From contig JAJDAP010000118.1 of the NCBI GenBank assembly GCA_029261795.1, positions 62,001-126,000 on the forward strand: a DNA stretch of 64,000 nt, in the 5' to 3' direction. The position numbers and the translations under genes are program-made. The DNA is from Deltaproteobacteria bacterium (GTDB lineage Bacteria; Myxococcota_A; UBA9160; UBA6930). The notes under the pieces were generated by a model, which was not told the origin of the DNA, did not search any database, and was given only the letters and a program-made list of their open reading frames with translations. Numbering within the stretch: the stretch's first letter is position 1; each line of letters starts with the position of its first letter. Shown here one piece after another: positions 16,661 through 25,556 of this stretch.

Positions 16661-17395
16661 TCAGTGCGAGCGGCGCAGGCGTGGCAGAGCCAGGAACAGG
16701 GCAAACGCAAGAAGCGGCGAAACCTGGGGTTCGGGCACGAACCGGGTGAGCTGGAACGTCGCGCTGCACCCCGACGGCACCCCGACCTGGTCGACGCCGC
16801 AAGGCGACGTGGTGAGCCAGCGGTCCGTGCGACTTCTTTCGAAATCCAGATGCACATCGAACGTCGCGAAGAGCGTGATCCGGTCGCCCGGAGAGTATGG
16901 CGTCAGCGCACCCACCGGCGCTGCCGTGCCATCCCCCAACAGGAGGCTCTGGAAGTGCTCGACCACCAGCCCGTTGGAGGCGCTCAGGCCCATGTGCGTG
17001 ACTCCCCCTCCAGGGGTGCTCGGGACGACGAACGATGCGAAGAACCCGAACCGCAGGTCGAACGCGGCGTCTGTGACGAACGAAATCTTCGTGTCGTCGA
17101 CGAGATTCCGGAAGCCGACGCTCCACTCATTGCCGTTGATTTCGGAGAACAGTTCCCCCATCAGCTCGATCCTCCCACCGACGCCGATCGAGAACGTCGG
17201 ATCGTTCGGAACGATCACGGAGCCATTCTCGAAGAAGATGCCCGTGACCTGGAACTCGCTCGATCGGTCCTGCTCGAGCACCGAGTAGCCGACCCCGGCC
17301 GAATCCCAACCGGACGGGATCAGGCTTGCAGCCTGGGCGCTTCCGACAGACACGAACGCCAATAGCGCGACCAACAACGCAACCATGTGCATCAT
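16661..17395 (-). CDS. PEP-CTERM sorting-domain protein
   Basis: About 244 aa. There is a signal peptide (MVALLVALLAFVSVGSAQA) and a beta-rich mature part without a known fold. The C-terminus is FVPEPQVSPLLAFALFLALP followed by RLRRSH, a textbook PEP-CTERM tail: VPEP motif, hydrophobic helix, basic end. Such proteins are processed by exosortase at the outer surface, often in exopolysaccharide-producing bacteria. The start ATG is chosen because GGAGG lies 5 bases upstream; a TTG directly before it is an alternative. With the pentapeptide protein at 3401 it gives two candidate exosortase substrates in the window. Confidence 0.85.
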   Translation of the reverse strand: MMHMVALLVALLAFVSVGSAQAASLIPSGWDSAGVGYSVLEQDRSSEFQVTGIFFENGSVIVPNDPTFSIGVGGRIELMGELFSEINGNEWSVGFRNLVDDTKISFVTDAAFDLRFGFFASFVVPSTPGGGVTHMGLSASNGLVVEHFQSLLLGDGTAAPVGALTPYSPGDRITLFATFDVHLDFERSRTDRWLTTSPCGVDQVGVPSGCSATFQLTRFVPEPQVSPLLAFALFLALPRLRRSH

Positions 17396-17499
17396 CAAAT
17401 CCTCCAGCTTGTGTGGAGGTACGTGGCGCGGGCGGTCGTTTATGGCGCCCGTGGGCTTGGCTCGCCGTCGCCAGCCGCACGGCAGGCATCTGGTGCCGC

Positions 17500-19209
17500 T
17501 TAACGACGTTCCTCGAGAACGTTCTCGGTCACGGCGTCGGCCACCCGGTCTACCGGCAGCTCCCGCTTCTGGGCCCCACGGCGCCGGAAGACTTCGACCT
17601 TGCCATCCTTCAGACCCTTCGGGCCGACGGTAATCCGGTAGGGGATGCCGATGAGTTCGGCGTCCTTGAATTTGACGCCGGGGCTGACGTCGCGGTCGTC
17701 GATCAACACGTCGATACCGGCACCCTGGAGGGTTTCGTAGATCCGCTCACCGACCTCGTGACACTCGACATCCTTCGGCTTGACGACCGTCACCACGACC
17801 TCGAAGGGCGCCACGTTCATCGGCCAGATCATGCCGTTCTCGTCGTGGTGCGTCTCGACGATGGCGGCCACGGCGCGGCCGACGCCGATGCCGTAGGAGC
17901 CCATGATGACCGGACGCTTCTTGCCGTTCTCGTCGAGCACCTCGGCGCCGAGGGCTTCGCTGTACTTCGTGCCGAGCTTGAAGATGTGACCCACCTCGAC
18001 GGTCTTCTTCAACTCGAGGGCGTGCTCGCAAGCAGGACACGCTTCGCCGGACTTCACCTCACGAAGATCTGCCCACTGGGTGATGTTGATGTCGCGCCCG
18101 ACATCGACACCGCGAAGGTGGTGCTCGTCTAGGTTCGCGCCCGTGGTCATGTCAGTGCGAGATTCCAGGGCCGGATCAGCCAGGATCCTCACGTCGGCGG
18201 AGACACCGACCGCTCCCAGGCTGCCGGCGCCGGCACCCAACAATGAGCGAATCTCGTCGTCGCCGGCCGGGCGTGCCGCTGTCGCACCACTTGCGTCGAG
18301 CAGTTTCTGTTCGACCAGATCGTGATCGCCTCGCAGCAGGACCAGGGCCGGTTCTTCGTCGAGCACGTAGACCAACGTCTTGATCTGACGATCGGCCGGG
18401 GCGCCGCCTTCGAACCCGGCAAGATCCGCGATGGTGCGAACGCCCGGCGTCGGGAACTGCTCGGGGCTTGCGGCGCCGGCTTCGTCCGTGGCCTCGGGCA
18501 AGGCCGAGGTCGCCTTCTCGATGTTGGCCGCATAACCACACATCCCACAGTTCGCGACCCAGTCTTCGCCGGCCTCGGTCGGCACCATGAATTCGACGGA
18601 TTCGCTACCGCCCATGGCCCCCGAAGACGCCTCCACCGCGATCGTATCGAGTCCACAGCGCTCGAAGATCCGACGATAGGCGTCGAAGTGGTTCTGGAAC
18701 TGGAGATCGAGGCCCTCCTCGTTCAGATCGAAGGAGTACGAATCCTTCATCACGAACTCGCGCACGCGGAGCAGCCCGGACTTGGGACGTTCTTCGTCAC
18801 GAAACTTGGTCTGGAACTGGAACCAGAGCTGGGGCAGTTCCTTGTAGCTGCGCAGCTCGCGCGCCAGCCAGGTGAAGATCTCCTCGTGCGTCAGCCCGAG
18901 AATGAGGTCGGCACCGTGGCGGTCTTGCAGCCGGAAGCTCTCGGCGATGGCGCCGCGACCGGATTTCTCCCAGATCTCCGACGGATGCATGCAGGGGAGT
19001 TGGAATTCCTGGGCGCCGATCTTCTCGAGTTCCGCGCGGATGGTCGCCTCGACCTTGCGCGCCACGCGGAAGCCCAGCGGGAGCAGCGAGTAGATTCCGG
19101 ACGAAAGCTGCCGCGCATAACCCGCGCGAACCAACAGTTTGTGGCTGGCCGCCTCGGCGTCCGCCGGATCGTCGCGTAGTGTGGGTATGAAGGCCTGGGT
19201 CCATCGCAT
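17500..19209 (-). CDS. proS: Proline--tRNA ligase
   Basis: 569 aa, the size of bacterial-type ProRS including the editing insertion. Class II motifs are visible: motif 1 around SGIYSLLPLGFRVARKVE, motif 2 at KFRDEERPKSGLLRVREF, motif 3 at GSYGIGVGRAVAAIVE. The INS editing domain lies at about 230-400. The C-terminal anticodon-binding domain contains IDVLIDDRDVSPGVKFKDAEL. It attaches proline to tRNA-Pro in the cytoplasm. ilvE ends 26 bp upstream of its start codon's far side on the same strand, so the two may share transcription from the iclR promoter, although proS usually has its own. Confidence 0.97.
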   Translation of the reverse strand: MRWTQAFIPTLRDDPADAEAASHKLLVRAGYARQLSSGIYSLLPLGFRVARKVEATIRAELEKIGAQEFQLPCMHPSEIWEKSGRGAIAESFRLQDRHGADLILGLTHEEIFTWLARELRSYKELPQLWFQFQTKFRDEERPKSGLLRVREFVMKDSYSFDLNEEGLDLQFQNHFDAYRRIFERCGLDTIAVEASSGAMGGSESVEFMVPTEAGEDWVANCGMCGYAANIEKATSALPEATDEAGAASPEQFPTPGVRTIADLAGFEGGAPADRQIKTLVYVLDEEPALVLLRGDHDLVEQKLLDASGATAARPAGDDEIRSLLGAGAGSLGAVGVSADVRILADPALESRTDMTTGANLDEHHLRGVDVGRDINITQWADLREVKSGEACPACEHALELKKTVEVGHIFKLGTKYSEALGAEVLDENGKKRPVIMGSYGIGVGRAVAAIVETHHDENGMIWPMNVAPFEVVVTVVKPKDVECHEVGERIYETLQGAGIDVLIDDRDVSPGVKFKDAELIGIPYRITVGPKGLKDGKVEVFRRRGAQKRELPVDRVADAVTENVLEERR

Positions 19210-19235
19210 GGCCGCGGAACGTCCCCGATTCAGGG

Positions 19236-20120
19236 CTAGCTGTCGATGGGCGTACCGCTGCTGCGAGCGAAGCGATCGAAGGCCTCCGTGAGCTGCAGGG
19301 TGATGGGGCCCGGCTCACCCTTCCCGATCGGCTCGCCGTCGAGCGAACGCACCGGCACGACCTTGGCGCCGCTGCCGGTGAGAAACGCTTCGGAGGCCGC
19401 GAACAGATCGAAACGTCCGAGGGTTCGCTCGGCATTCGGGATGCCGGCGGCTTCGGCCAACTCGAGCACCGTCCGTCGGGTGATCCCTTCGAGGGCGCCA
19501 TCGGTGGCCGGCGGCGTCATGAGCACGCCCTCCCGGACGACGAACAGATTGGCCACGCTGGCCTCCGCGACGTTGCCGGCCTGGTTGAGCAACAACGCGT
19601 CGTCGGCTCCCTGGCGCCTGGCTTCGAGCTTGGCGAGCGCATTGTTCATGTAGTTGAGGCTCTTCACGCGCGGGTCGAGGACATCCGCCGGCGGCCGGCG
19701 CCAGCTGGAGGTCACCAGCGAGAGCCCCGATTGCATCTTCTCCGGCGGGTAGATGCGCGCGCGGTCGGCGATGCACACGATGCGCGCAACCGGACAGGTC
19801 GTCGGATCCACGCCGAGCCCACCGTCGCCACGCGAAACCACCAGGCGAAGATAGGCGTCGTCCTCGCCGGTCTCCTGCAGGTGTGCCCTGGCGGTCTCGA
19901 TTGCGACCTGCCGCAAGCTCTCGACACCACCTGGAATCGTGATGCCCACGGCCCGCGCGGCAGCGGCGATTCGCGCCATGTGGTCATCGAGCCGGAAGAG
20001 CCGCCGGGAGTAGATGCGCATGCCTTCGAAAACGCCGTCGCCATACAGGAACCCGTGGTCGATCACGGGAATGCGCGCCGCTGCGCCATCCATCACCTCG
20101 CCGTCGAGCCAGACCTTCAT
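19236..20120 (-). CDS. ilvE: Branched-chain amino acid aminotransferase-like PLP enzyme
   Basis: 294 aa, class IV aminotransferase length. The fold signatures are DHGFLYGDGVFEGMRIYSRR, the PLP lysine in DPRVKSLNYMNNALAK (about residue 153) and VAEASVANLFVVRE. The family makes branched-chain amino acids from their keto acids; D-amino acid aminotransferase and aminodeoxychorismate lyase are close relatives, so ilvE is a best guess. The ATG overlaps the TGA of the upstream IclR-type regulator (ATGA), and its ribosome binding site (GAGGAGG) is inside the regulator gene. This coupling suggests that the regulator responds to an amino or keto acid. Confidence 0.85.
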   Translation of the reverse strand: MKVWLDGEVMDGAAARIPVIDHGFLYGDGVFEGMRIYSRRLFRLDDHMARIAAAARAVGITIPGGVESLRQVAIETARAHLQETGEDDAYLRLVVSRGDGGLGVDPTTCPVARIVCIADRARIYPPEKMQSGLSLVTSSWRRPPADVLDPRVKSLNYMNNALAKLEARRQGADDALLLNQAGNVAEASVANLFVVREGVLMTPPATDGALEGITRRTVLELAEAAGIPNAERTLGRFDLFAASEAFLTGSGAKVVPVRSLDGEPIGKGEPGPITLQLTEAFDRFARSSGTPIDS

Positions 20121-20902
20121 GCACTCCTCCTCTCGCTGGCGCTTGCCGGATCGGGCCGCGCCAGCCGTGCTTCGATTCTTGCTGCGGCCGCGATTGCGAC
20201 GGCAGCGACGGCATCGAACCCGAGCGCGGCCATGCGCGGGCTCGGGGCGGCAACTGCGAGGGCTGCCAGGAACCGGCCATCTCGCGGTGCCAGCACGGGT
20301 GCGGCGACCACCGAGAGCCCATCGATCCACTCGTCGCGATTCACCGCGTAGCCGGAGCGCCGGGCTTGCTCGAGTTCGTTCGCCAACGAGGCTTGGTCGG
20401 TCCGCGTCTGGCGTGTGAAGGCCCGGCGCTCGGCGGGCGTTGCGAGTTCGCGCGCATGGGCCAGCGCGAGTTTCCCGACGGCCGTTGCGTGGAGTGGCAC
20501 GATCGAGCCGAGCTGCGGAGCCGCTCGCAGGAAGCCGTCGCCCTCGGCCTTGTCCAGCACCATCATCGAAGCGCCGCGCAGGCCGGTCAGGAAGACGGTC
20601 TCGCCGAGCCGAGCGGCCTCTTCTTCGAGGATCGGCCGGGCGATGGCCACCACCGGATCGCGCTCCAGCACCGCGAGCCCGAGTGCGATGAGGCCGGCGC
20701 CAGGTGCGTACTGGCCCTGGCTGTCCTGCTCCACCAGGCCCCGACGCGTCAGCGTGCGGAGTAGCCGGTGCGCGCTCGCCTTGGGGACTCCGAGTTCGCG
20801 GGCCAGCTGGCTGACGCCCACGGCCGTCGGGGATTCGTGCAGGTGGAAGAGCAGATCGAGCGCTTTGTCGACCGAACTGGCGGCTTCCATCTTGTTTCCC
20901 AT
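20117..20902 (-). CDS. IclR-family transcriptional regulator
   Basis: About 261 aa, standard IclR length. An N-terminal winged helix-turn-helix (AVGVSQLARELGVPKASAHR) is followed by the effector-binding domain with LHATAVGKLALAH and the C-terminal SVVAAPVLAPRDGRFLAALA segment typical of the family. The start MGNKMEAAS is used; the second Met (20890) is also possible. It overlaps the aminotransferase start by 4 nt. An inverted repeat just upstream (20920-20936) is a plausible autoregulatory site. The effector is unknown. Members often control catabolic genes. Confidence 0.9.
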   Translation of the reverse strand: MGNKMEAASSVDKALDLLFHLHESPTAVGVSQLARELGVPKASAHRLLRTLTRRGLVEQDSQGQYAPGAGLIALGLAVLERDPVVAIARPILEEEAARLGETVFLTGLRGASMMVLDKAEGDGFLRAAPQLGSIVPLHATAVGKLALAHARELATPAERRAFTRQTRTDQASLANELEQARRSGYAVNRDEWIDGLSVVAAPVLAPRDGRFLAALAVAAPSPRMAALGFDAVAAVAIAAAARIEARLARPDPASASERRSA

Positions 20903-20919
20903 CCCGACTTGATCGAATC

Positions 20920-20936
20920 GGTCCGATATATGGACC
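20920..20936. promoter_or_regulatory. Inverted repeat upstream of iclR-like gene (candidate operator)
   Basis: GGTCC and GGACC flank a GATATAT spacer, 18 bp before the start. Just beyond, TGGACCA and TGGAACA repeat in direct orientation (to about 20958). This region is unusually AT-rich for the window and lies between divergent iclR and the RNase D gene. Binding is inferred, not shown. Confidence 0.5.
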
Positions 20937-21121
20937 AGTGATCTGATTAATGGAACAATGATAAGGCGCTTCGATCGAAGGGCAAGCTTGGCGCCCCCTG
21001 CTTTCGCGGTTGGAGGCCCTCGGCTAGGATCCTCCTCGCTGCCTGACTTGACGTCCGCTCCCCTCCTGGCACGACCCGGGCAGCTTCCGGGACCCACCCG
21101 CCCCCCGCGGAGCGCATCTAG

Positions 21122-22270
21122 TTGGCCGATTTCGAGCGCATCGAGACCAGTTCGGACCTCGAGGCGTTGGCCAAGGACCTGCTGCGCCAGAAAGTGGTCG
21201 CCGTCGATACCGAGGCGGACAGCTTCTATCACTATTTCGACAAGACCTGCCTGGTACAGGTCGCCACGCGCAAGCAGATCTTCTTGATCGACCCGCTCGC
21301 GATGGGCGGTGTCGAATCGCTACTCCCGCTCGGGCCGCTCTTCGCGTCGCCGGATGTGCGCAAGATCTTCCACGCCGCCGAGTACGACATCTTCGTGCTG
21401 AAGCGCGACTGCGGTTTCCAGTTCGCAAACCTGTTCGACACGATGGTCTCGGCCCAGTTGCTCGGGTACCCGTCGATCGGGCTCGCCGGGATTGCCGAAC
21501 GCCACCTCGGCTTGAAGCTTCCCAAGGACGAACAACGTTCGGACTGGTCGGTGCGACCGCTTCGCGACGCCCAGGCCGCCTACGCCGCCGCCGACGTCGC
21601 CCACCTGATCCTGCTCACCGAGAAGATGGAGAAGGAACTCAAGAAGCAGAAGCGGCTCGAGTGGGCACAGGAGGAGTTCGAGACGCTGACCCGGCGGGAG
21701 TGGCCCGAGCGAGAGTTCGACAAGCTCGGCTACCTGCGGATCAAGGGCGCACGGACGCTCGACCCTGTGAGCCTCGCGGTGCTGCGCGAGCTGTTCCTGG
21801 TGCGCGACAAGCGCGCGAGAGAGATCGATCGCCCTGCCTTCAAGGTGCTCGCGAACCGGGCGATCCTGGAGATCGCCGAACGGCAGCCGACTGGCGAAGC
21901 CCAACTCGCCGCGATCAAGGGCGTTACCGACCTGATCGTGCGACGCCTCGGTCGTGGGATCCTCGACGGCGTCGCCCGCGGCACGAAGAAGCGACACGGG
22001 CCGATCCCGAAGAAGCTGGCGGGCAACGGGCCGCCGCGTCGCCGAATGGATCGCGCCGCCGAGCGCCGGATGACCACCCTCAAGAAATGGCGCGCCGAGT
22101 GCGCCAAGAAACACGACCTCGATCCGGGCGTGCTGTGCCCCAACGCCACACTCGAAGCGATCGCCTGCGACGTGCCGGCGAACGCGGCCGAGATGGCAAC
22201 CATCGCGGGTGTGAAGGGCTGGTTCGCGCGCGAGTTCGGTGACGAAGTCGCGGGGCTGTTCACGACCTAA
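21122..22270 (+). CDS. rnd: Ribonuclease D
   Basis: 382 aa. The DEDD exonuclease domain occupies roughly residues 1-180: VVAVDTEADSFYHY (D, E), FHAAEYDIFVLKRD (D), and the YAAADVAHLI C-terminal aspartate, with a Tyr in the expected position. HRDC domains follow, with FKVLANRAILEIAE and an end region CPNATLEAIA. RNase D trims tRNA 3' ends and other structured RNAs in the cytoplasm. The start is a TTG directly after an in-frame TAG, giving MADFERIETS; no ATG lies near. It is divergent from iclR and followed by two hairpins. Confidence 0.9.
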   Translation: MADFERIETSSDLEALAKDLLRQKVVAVDTEADSFYHYFDKTCLVQVATRKQIFLIDPLAMGGVESLLPLGPLFASPDVRKIFHAAEYDIFVLKRDCGFQFANLFDTMVSAQLLGYPSIGLAGIAERHLGLKLPKDEQRSDWSVRPLRDAQAAYAAADVAHLILLTEKMEKELKKQKRLEWAQEEFETLTRREWPEREFDKLGYLRIKGARTLDPVSLAVLRELFLVRDKRAREIDRPAFKVLANRAILEIAERQPTGEAQLAAIKGVTDLIVRRLGRGILDGVARGTKKRHGPIPKKLAGNGPPRRRMDRAAERRMTTLKKWRAECAKKHDLDPGVLCPNATLEAIACDVPANAAEMATIAGVKGWFAREFGDEVAGLFTT

Positions 22271-22278
22271 CATCGAGC

Positions 22279-22298
22279 GTTCCGGGAGTGTCCGGAAC
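22279..22298 (+). terminator. Hairpin just after RNase D
   Basis: GTTCCGG and CCGGAAC pair perfectly across a 6-nt loop, 8 bases beyond the stop codon. A likely transcript end, without a T run. Confidence 0.5.
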
Positions 22299-22357
22299 CG
22301 CCCGGTCGTGACCTGGCTAACGTCGGCCGACCGTTGCCCGGGGCCCCAGAAAAGGAA

Positions 22358-22384
22358 AGGCCCCCCGGAACATCCGGGGGGCCT
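22358..22384. terminator. Perfect 12-bp GC-rich hairpin
   Basis: AGGCCCCCCGGA and its exact complement are separated by ACA. An A-rich tract (AAAAGGAAA) precedes it on the plus strand, so it would look like a rho-independent terminator for minus-strand transcription; on the plus strand it has no T run. It lies in a 652-bp gap with no gene. Confidence 0.7.
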
Positions 22385-22922
22385 CAAATCAACCTGGGGA
22401 TCGGGGTCCATCAGAGACAGGCGGTTGCCGTTCTGGGGTTTTCGCCTTTTTGTGTCCCTGGTTTCTCTCTATCGCAGGATCCGAAGGTGAGCGCGCCCGA
22501 TGCCACCGCTCGAATCCCAGCCAGGTTGGCTCCACAGACTTCTGGTAGTTCACATCCCGTGCCAACCGCGCGACGGACCGGGAAATGACCCGTAAGTAAT
22601 TGGAATCTCTAGTATTTTCACCTGTTCCGGGGCCATGGCAAGCCGCTCGGGAAGCTGCAGCCTGAAGTTGCGCGACTGGGCGCCAACGTGTCGGAAGCAG
22701 CCCATGACTGGGCGGCTCCCCAGAAAACGCAGTGAATTCTCGCGTTTGCGGCGATCTGCCACATGGGAGTGCAGTGCCGCCTCATGAGGCACCCTGAATC
22801 ACAGGGTGCAGCAAGTAGCCGGCAGCAATACTTGACCCACACCCCTGAATCATGTGTGATGGCGCACGCGACCGGCAGTCAGCGTGCCGCTTTCTGCATC
22901 GAACTTGCCGGTCGGAGGAGAA
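22385..22922. other. Leader region of the TonB receptor, no gene seen
   Basis: This 538-bp stretch has a lower GC level than its surroundings and no convincing open frame. It holds an 8-bp hairpin (22789-22809), a repeated CCCTGAATCA (22792 and 22843), and a possible promoter with TTGACC at 22832. It may contain a regulatory leader or a small RNA; nothing more can be supported. Confidence 0.4.
22789..22809 (+). promoter_or_regulatory. Hairpin upstream of TonB receptor
   Basis: GCACCCTG and CAGGGTGC pair across a 5-nt loop (AATCA). The CCCTGAATCA part recurs at 22843-22852, about 70 bp before the receptor's start. It may be an operator pair or part of a 5' leader; function unknown. Confidence 0.4.
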
Positions 22923-25556
22923 ATGATGCGCGCCCGCCCTGGGATCCCGTGGATCCCGCTCGCCCTGCTGGTTTCCTTGTTATTGGCCTTCCCTGGCTTC
23001 GCCCAGGACGCGGCCGACGAGGACGAGGAAGAACTGCTCGGGATCGACGAGATCGTGGTAACCGCCGAGCGCCGTTCCACTTCGATCCAGGACGTCGCAG
23101 CGACCGTCAACGCGTTCTCGCTCGAAGACCTAACGAAGCAGAACATCCAGGACATCTACGACCTCCAGCTCGAAGTGCCCTCACTGGTCGCGACGGGCGG
23201 CCTTCCGGCGATTACGCTGCGCGGTATCGGCCAGGACACCGAGGTCCTGGGACCCGGCATCGACCCGGGCTTCCAGCTCCACATCAACGACATCTACATC
23301 TCGCAGGTCGCGGTCGCACTGCTCGATTTCCACGACCTGGAGCGCATCGAAGTCCTGCCGGGCCCGCAGGGCACGACCTCCGGTCGGAACTCCACGGGTG
23401 GCTCGATCAACTTCCACCACGCGCGGCCCGACCTCGAGAACCACATCGTCTCCGGCGACTTCGAGTTCGGCAGCTACAGCAAGATCCGCGCACGGGGCGT
23501 CGTCAATATCCCCCTGATCGACGACAAGCTCGGCATCCGCTTCGCCTGGCTGCAGGAGTGGCCGGGCAAGCCGATCAAGGTGAGTGGCAGCAACGGTCAC
23601 GACCAGCAACTGCGCTCCTCGGGTATCGGTGCCGGCACCGCCCTCCGAACCATCTTGCGCTGGCGGCCGACCGAGGACATCACCACGGACTTCATCCTGG
23701 CCTGGTCGCGGGACACGAATCCGGGTTCGACTTCCACGTTCGAGGGCGCACCTACGCCCTTTCCCGCCGGCGCGAGTCCGATCTTCTCCAGCCTTCGAAA
23801 CCTGAACAACGCGACGCAGAATTCGAACTCGAATAACATCCACCAGGACTTCAACAACGACCAGCGCGTCGAATCGGTCTTCGGCCAGTGGATCACGACG
23901 TTCGAGCTACCGAGCGATCTGACCCTGAAACTCAATGCCAACTATCAGTACTTCGACTTCGGGATTACGGGCGACAACGATGGCACCGACGTGCCGGTCA
24001 CCATCCTGAACCTGCAGGCCACGAGCATCACATGGTCGGGGGAGGCCACGATCTCGTCGAACTGGGACGGTCCACTCAACTTCGTATTCGGCAGCAACTG
24101 GCAGAGCGTCGAGGACAAGACTCGAGTCGTCGCCCCGAACTTCCAGGACGGCGCAGACCTGGCCAATTTTCAGCTCTTCGACACCTTCAACCTCCTCTCC
24201 GCCAACACAGCCAATACGACGCGCATCTGCGGCGGACCCTGCATCGGCCTGCCGACCCAGAGCGGCTACGAGGACAACTTCAACATCCATGGTGATACCG
24301 AGACCGAGGCGTTCGGCGTCTTCCTCGATGGCACATACAACATCACGGAAGAACTCTCCGTCACGGCCGGCGTTCGATACAGCTACACCCACCGCGATTT
24401 CGACGACTCGAAGACCCGGGCCGACCTCTTCCTCGAGCCCTTCGACGTCTTTACCGACAACTCGATCTGCGCATTACTCCTTGGCGCTGCGGCCGCCGCG
24501 TTGTTCCCCACAGGACCCGCGTGTTTCGGCCTCATCGCTGGCATTGCGTTGACACCGGCAGCGGTTGGCCTCGGCGGCGTGCCGGCCACCGCGGCAAACA
24601 CGGCTTTCCTCGCTCCGGTCCAGGGCAACTTCGACCCCACGGCACCGAGCTTGGGCACGGTTCCGTTCGACCGCGAGGAAAGCTACGACTCGATCGACGG
24701 CCGGCTGCGCCTCGAATGGCGCCCCGCCGACGGCCAGCTCTTCTACGCTGGCGTCTCCCAGGGCGAACGACACGGCGGCTTCCAATTCGTCGGCGAGCCG
24801 TTCAAGTCCGAGAAGATCCACGCCTACGAGATCGGCGCCAAGAACACGCTGATGGACGGCCTGATGTTCCTGAATACGGCGATCTTCTACTACGACTTCA
24901 AGAATCGCTTCATCCAGCAGACCGAGAACAACATCCCCTCGATCCTGAACGCGCCCGCGGTCAAGGTCTTCGGCGTCGAGTTCCAGTGGATCTGGGTGAT
25001 CACCGAAGCCCTCCGGGTGAATGCCAACGTGGGGTACCTCCACTCCGAGTTCAGCTCGGAATTCAAGACCCAGGACAACACGCTGAGCGTCGGGAATCCC
25101 GACGGATTCTGCGCCTTCAAGCTGGTCGGCGATCAGCACGGCACCGGCCCGACCTGCGACGGCGGGCTGGTGCAGGACATCAAGGGGAACACGCTACCGC
25201 GCTCACCGGAATGGACGGTGAGCTTCGGGATCGAGTACGGCTGGGAGCTCACAGCAGGCACGCTGACGACGCGGTTGGACTTCAGCTGGCGCGACGAGAT
25301 GAACTTCCGCTGGTTCGAGAACGAGCTCGACGAAGCCGACAGCTTCACCCGCACCGACCTGCGCGTTCGCTGGGACCCGAACGGCGACCGCTGGTGGGCA
25401 GAGGTCTTCGTCCAGAACCTCGAGGATGACGATGACATCCGGAACCAGCTCAGTGGCACCACCAACGGGCGGACCTACAACCACTCCGCTCCCCGGACCC
25501 TGGGGCTCCGCATCGGCTACAAGTTCGAGAACTCCGACCTGCCTTGGATCAACTGA
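22923..25556 (+). CDS. TonB-dependent outer-membrane receptor
   Basis: 877 aa from an ATG with GGAGGAG just upstream; a second ATG follows immediately. Signal peptide (LALLVSLLLAFPGFAQ), an acidic linker, then a TonB box region DEIVVTAERR, a plug domain (about 40-150, LRGIGQDTEVLGPGIDPGF, LPGPQGTTSGRNSTGG) and a long 22-strand barrel ending LRIGYKF. The class resembles the unassigned receptors common in sphingomonads and marine heterotrophs. Unusual: a hydrophobic, Cys-bounded loop at about residues 514-550 (CALLLGAAAAALFPTGPAC) and further Cys pairs in outside loops. It imports an unknown ligand; no heme or siderophore motif is evident. The next gene overlaps its end, so they may work together. 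Confidence 0.93.
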   Translation: MMRARPGIPWIPLALLVSLLLAFPGFAQDAADEDEEELLGIDEIVVTAERRSTSIQDVAATVNAFSLEDLTKQNIQDIYDLQLEVPSLVATGGLPAITLRGIGQDTEVLGPGIDPGFQLHINDIYISQVAVALLDFHDLERIEVLPGPQGTTSGRNSTGGSINFHHARPDLENHIVSGDFEFGSYSKIRARGVVNIPLIDDKLGIRFAWLQEWPGKPIKVSGSNGHDQQLRSSGIGAGTALRTILRWRPTEDITTDFILAWSRDTNPGSTSTFEGAPTPFPAGASPIFSSLRNLNNATQNSNSNNIHQDFNNDQRVESVFGQWITTFELPSDLTLKLNANYQYFDFGITGDNDGTDVPVTILNLQATSITWSGEATISSNWDGPLNFVFGSNWQSVEDKTRVVAPNFQDGADLANFQLFDTFNLLSANTANTTRICGGPCIGLPTQSGYEDNFNIHGDTETEAFGVFLDGTYNITEELSVTAGVRYSYTHRDFDDSKTRADLFLEPFDVFTDNSICALLLGAAAAALFPTGPACFGLIAGIALTPAAVGLGGVPATAANTAFLAPVQGNFDPTAPSLGTVPFDREESYDSIDGRLRLEWRPADGQLFYAGVSQGERHGGFQFVGEPFKSEKIHAYEIGAKNTLMDGLMFLNTAIFYYDFKNRFIQQTENNIPSILNAPAVKVFGVEFQWIWVITEALRVNANVGYLHSEFSSEFKTQDNTLSVGNPDGFCAFKLVGDQHGTGPTCDGGLVQDIKGNTLPRSPEWTVSFGIEYGWELTAGTLTTRLDFSWRDEMNFRWFENELDEADSFTRTDLRVRWDPNGDRWWAEVFVQNLEDDDDIRNQLSGTTNGRTYNHSAPRTLGLRIGYKFENSDLPWIN

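Noticed and set aside
22271-22922. tRNA or riboswitch in the largest gene-free gap
   Set aside because: Hairpins are present but no cloverleaf, CCA end or known aptamer core could be recognised.
22763-23836. 357-codon plus-strand frame at the start of the TonB receptor
   Set aside because: A shadow of the receptor in another frame; no start context or domain.
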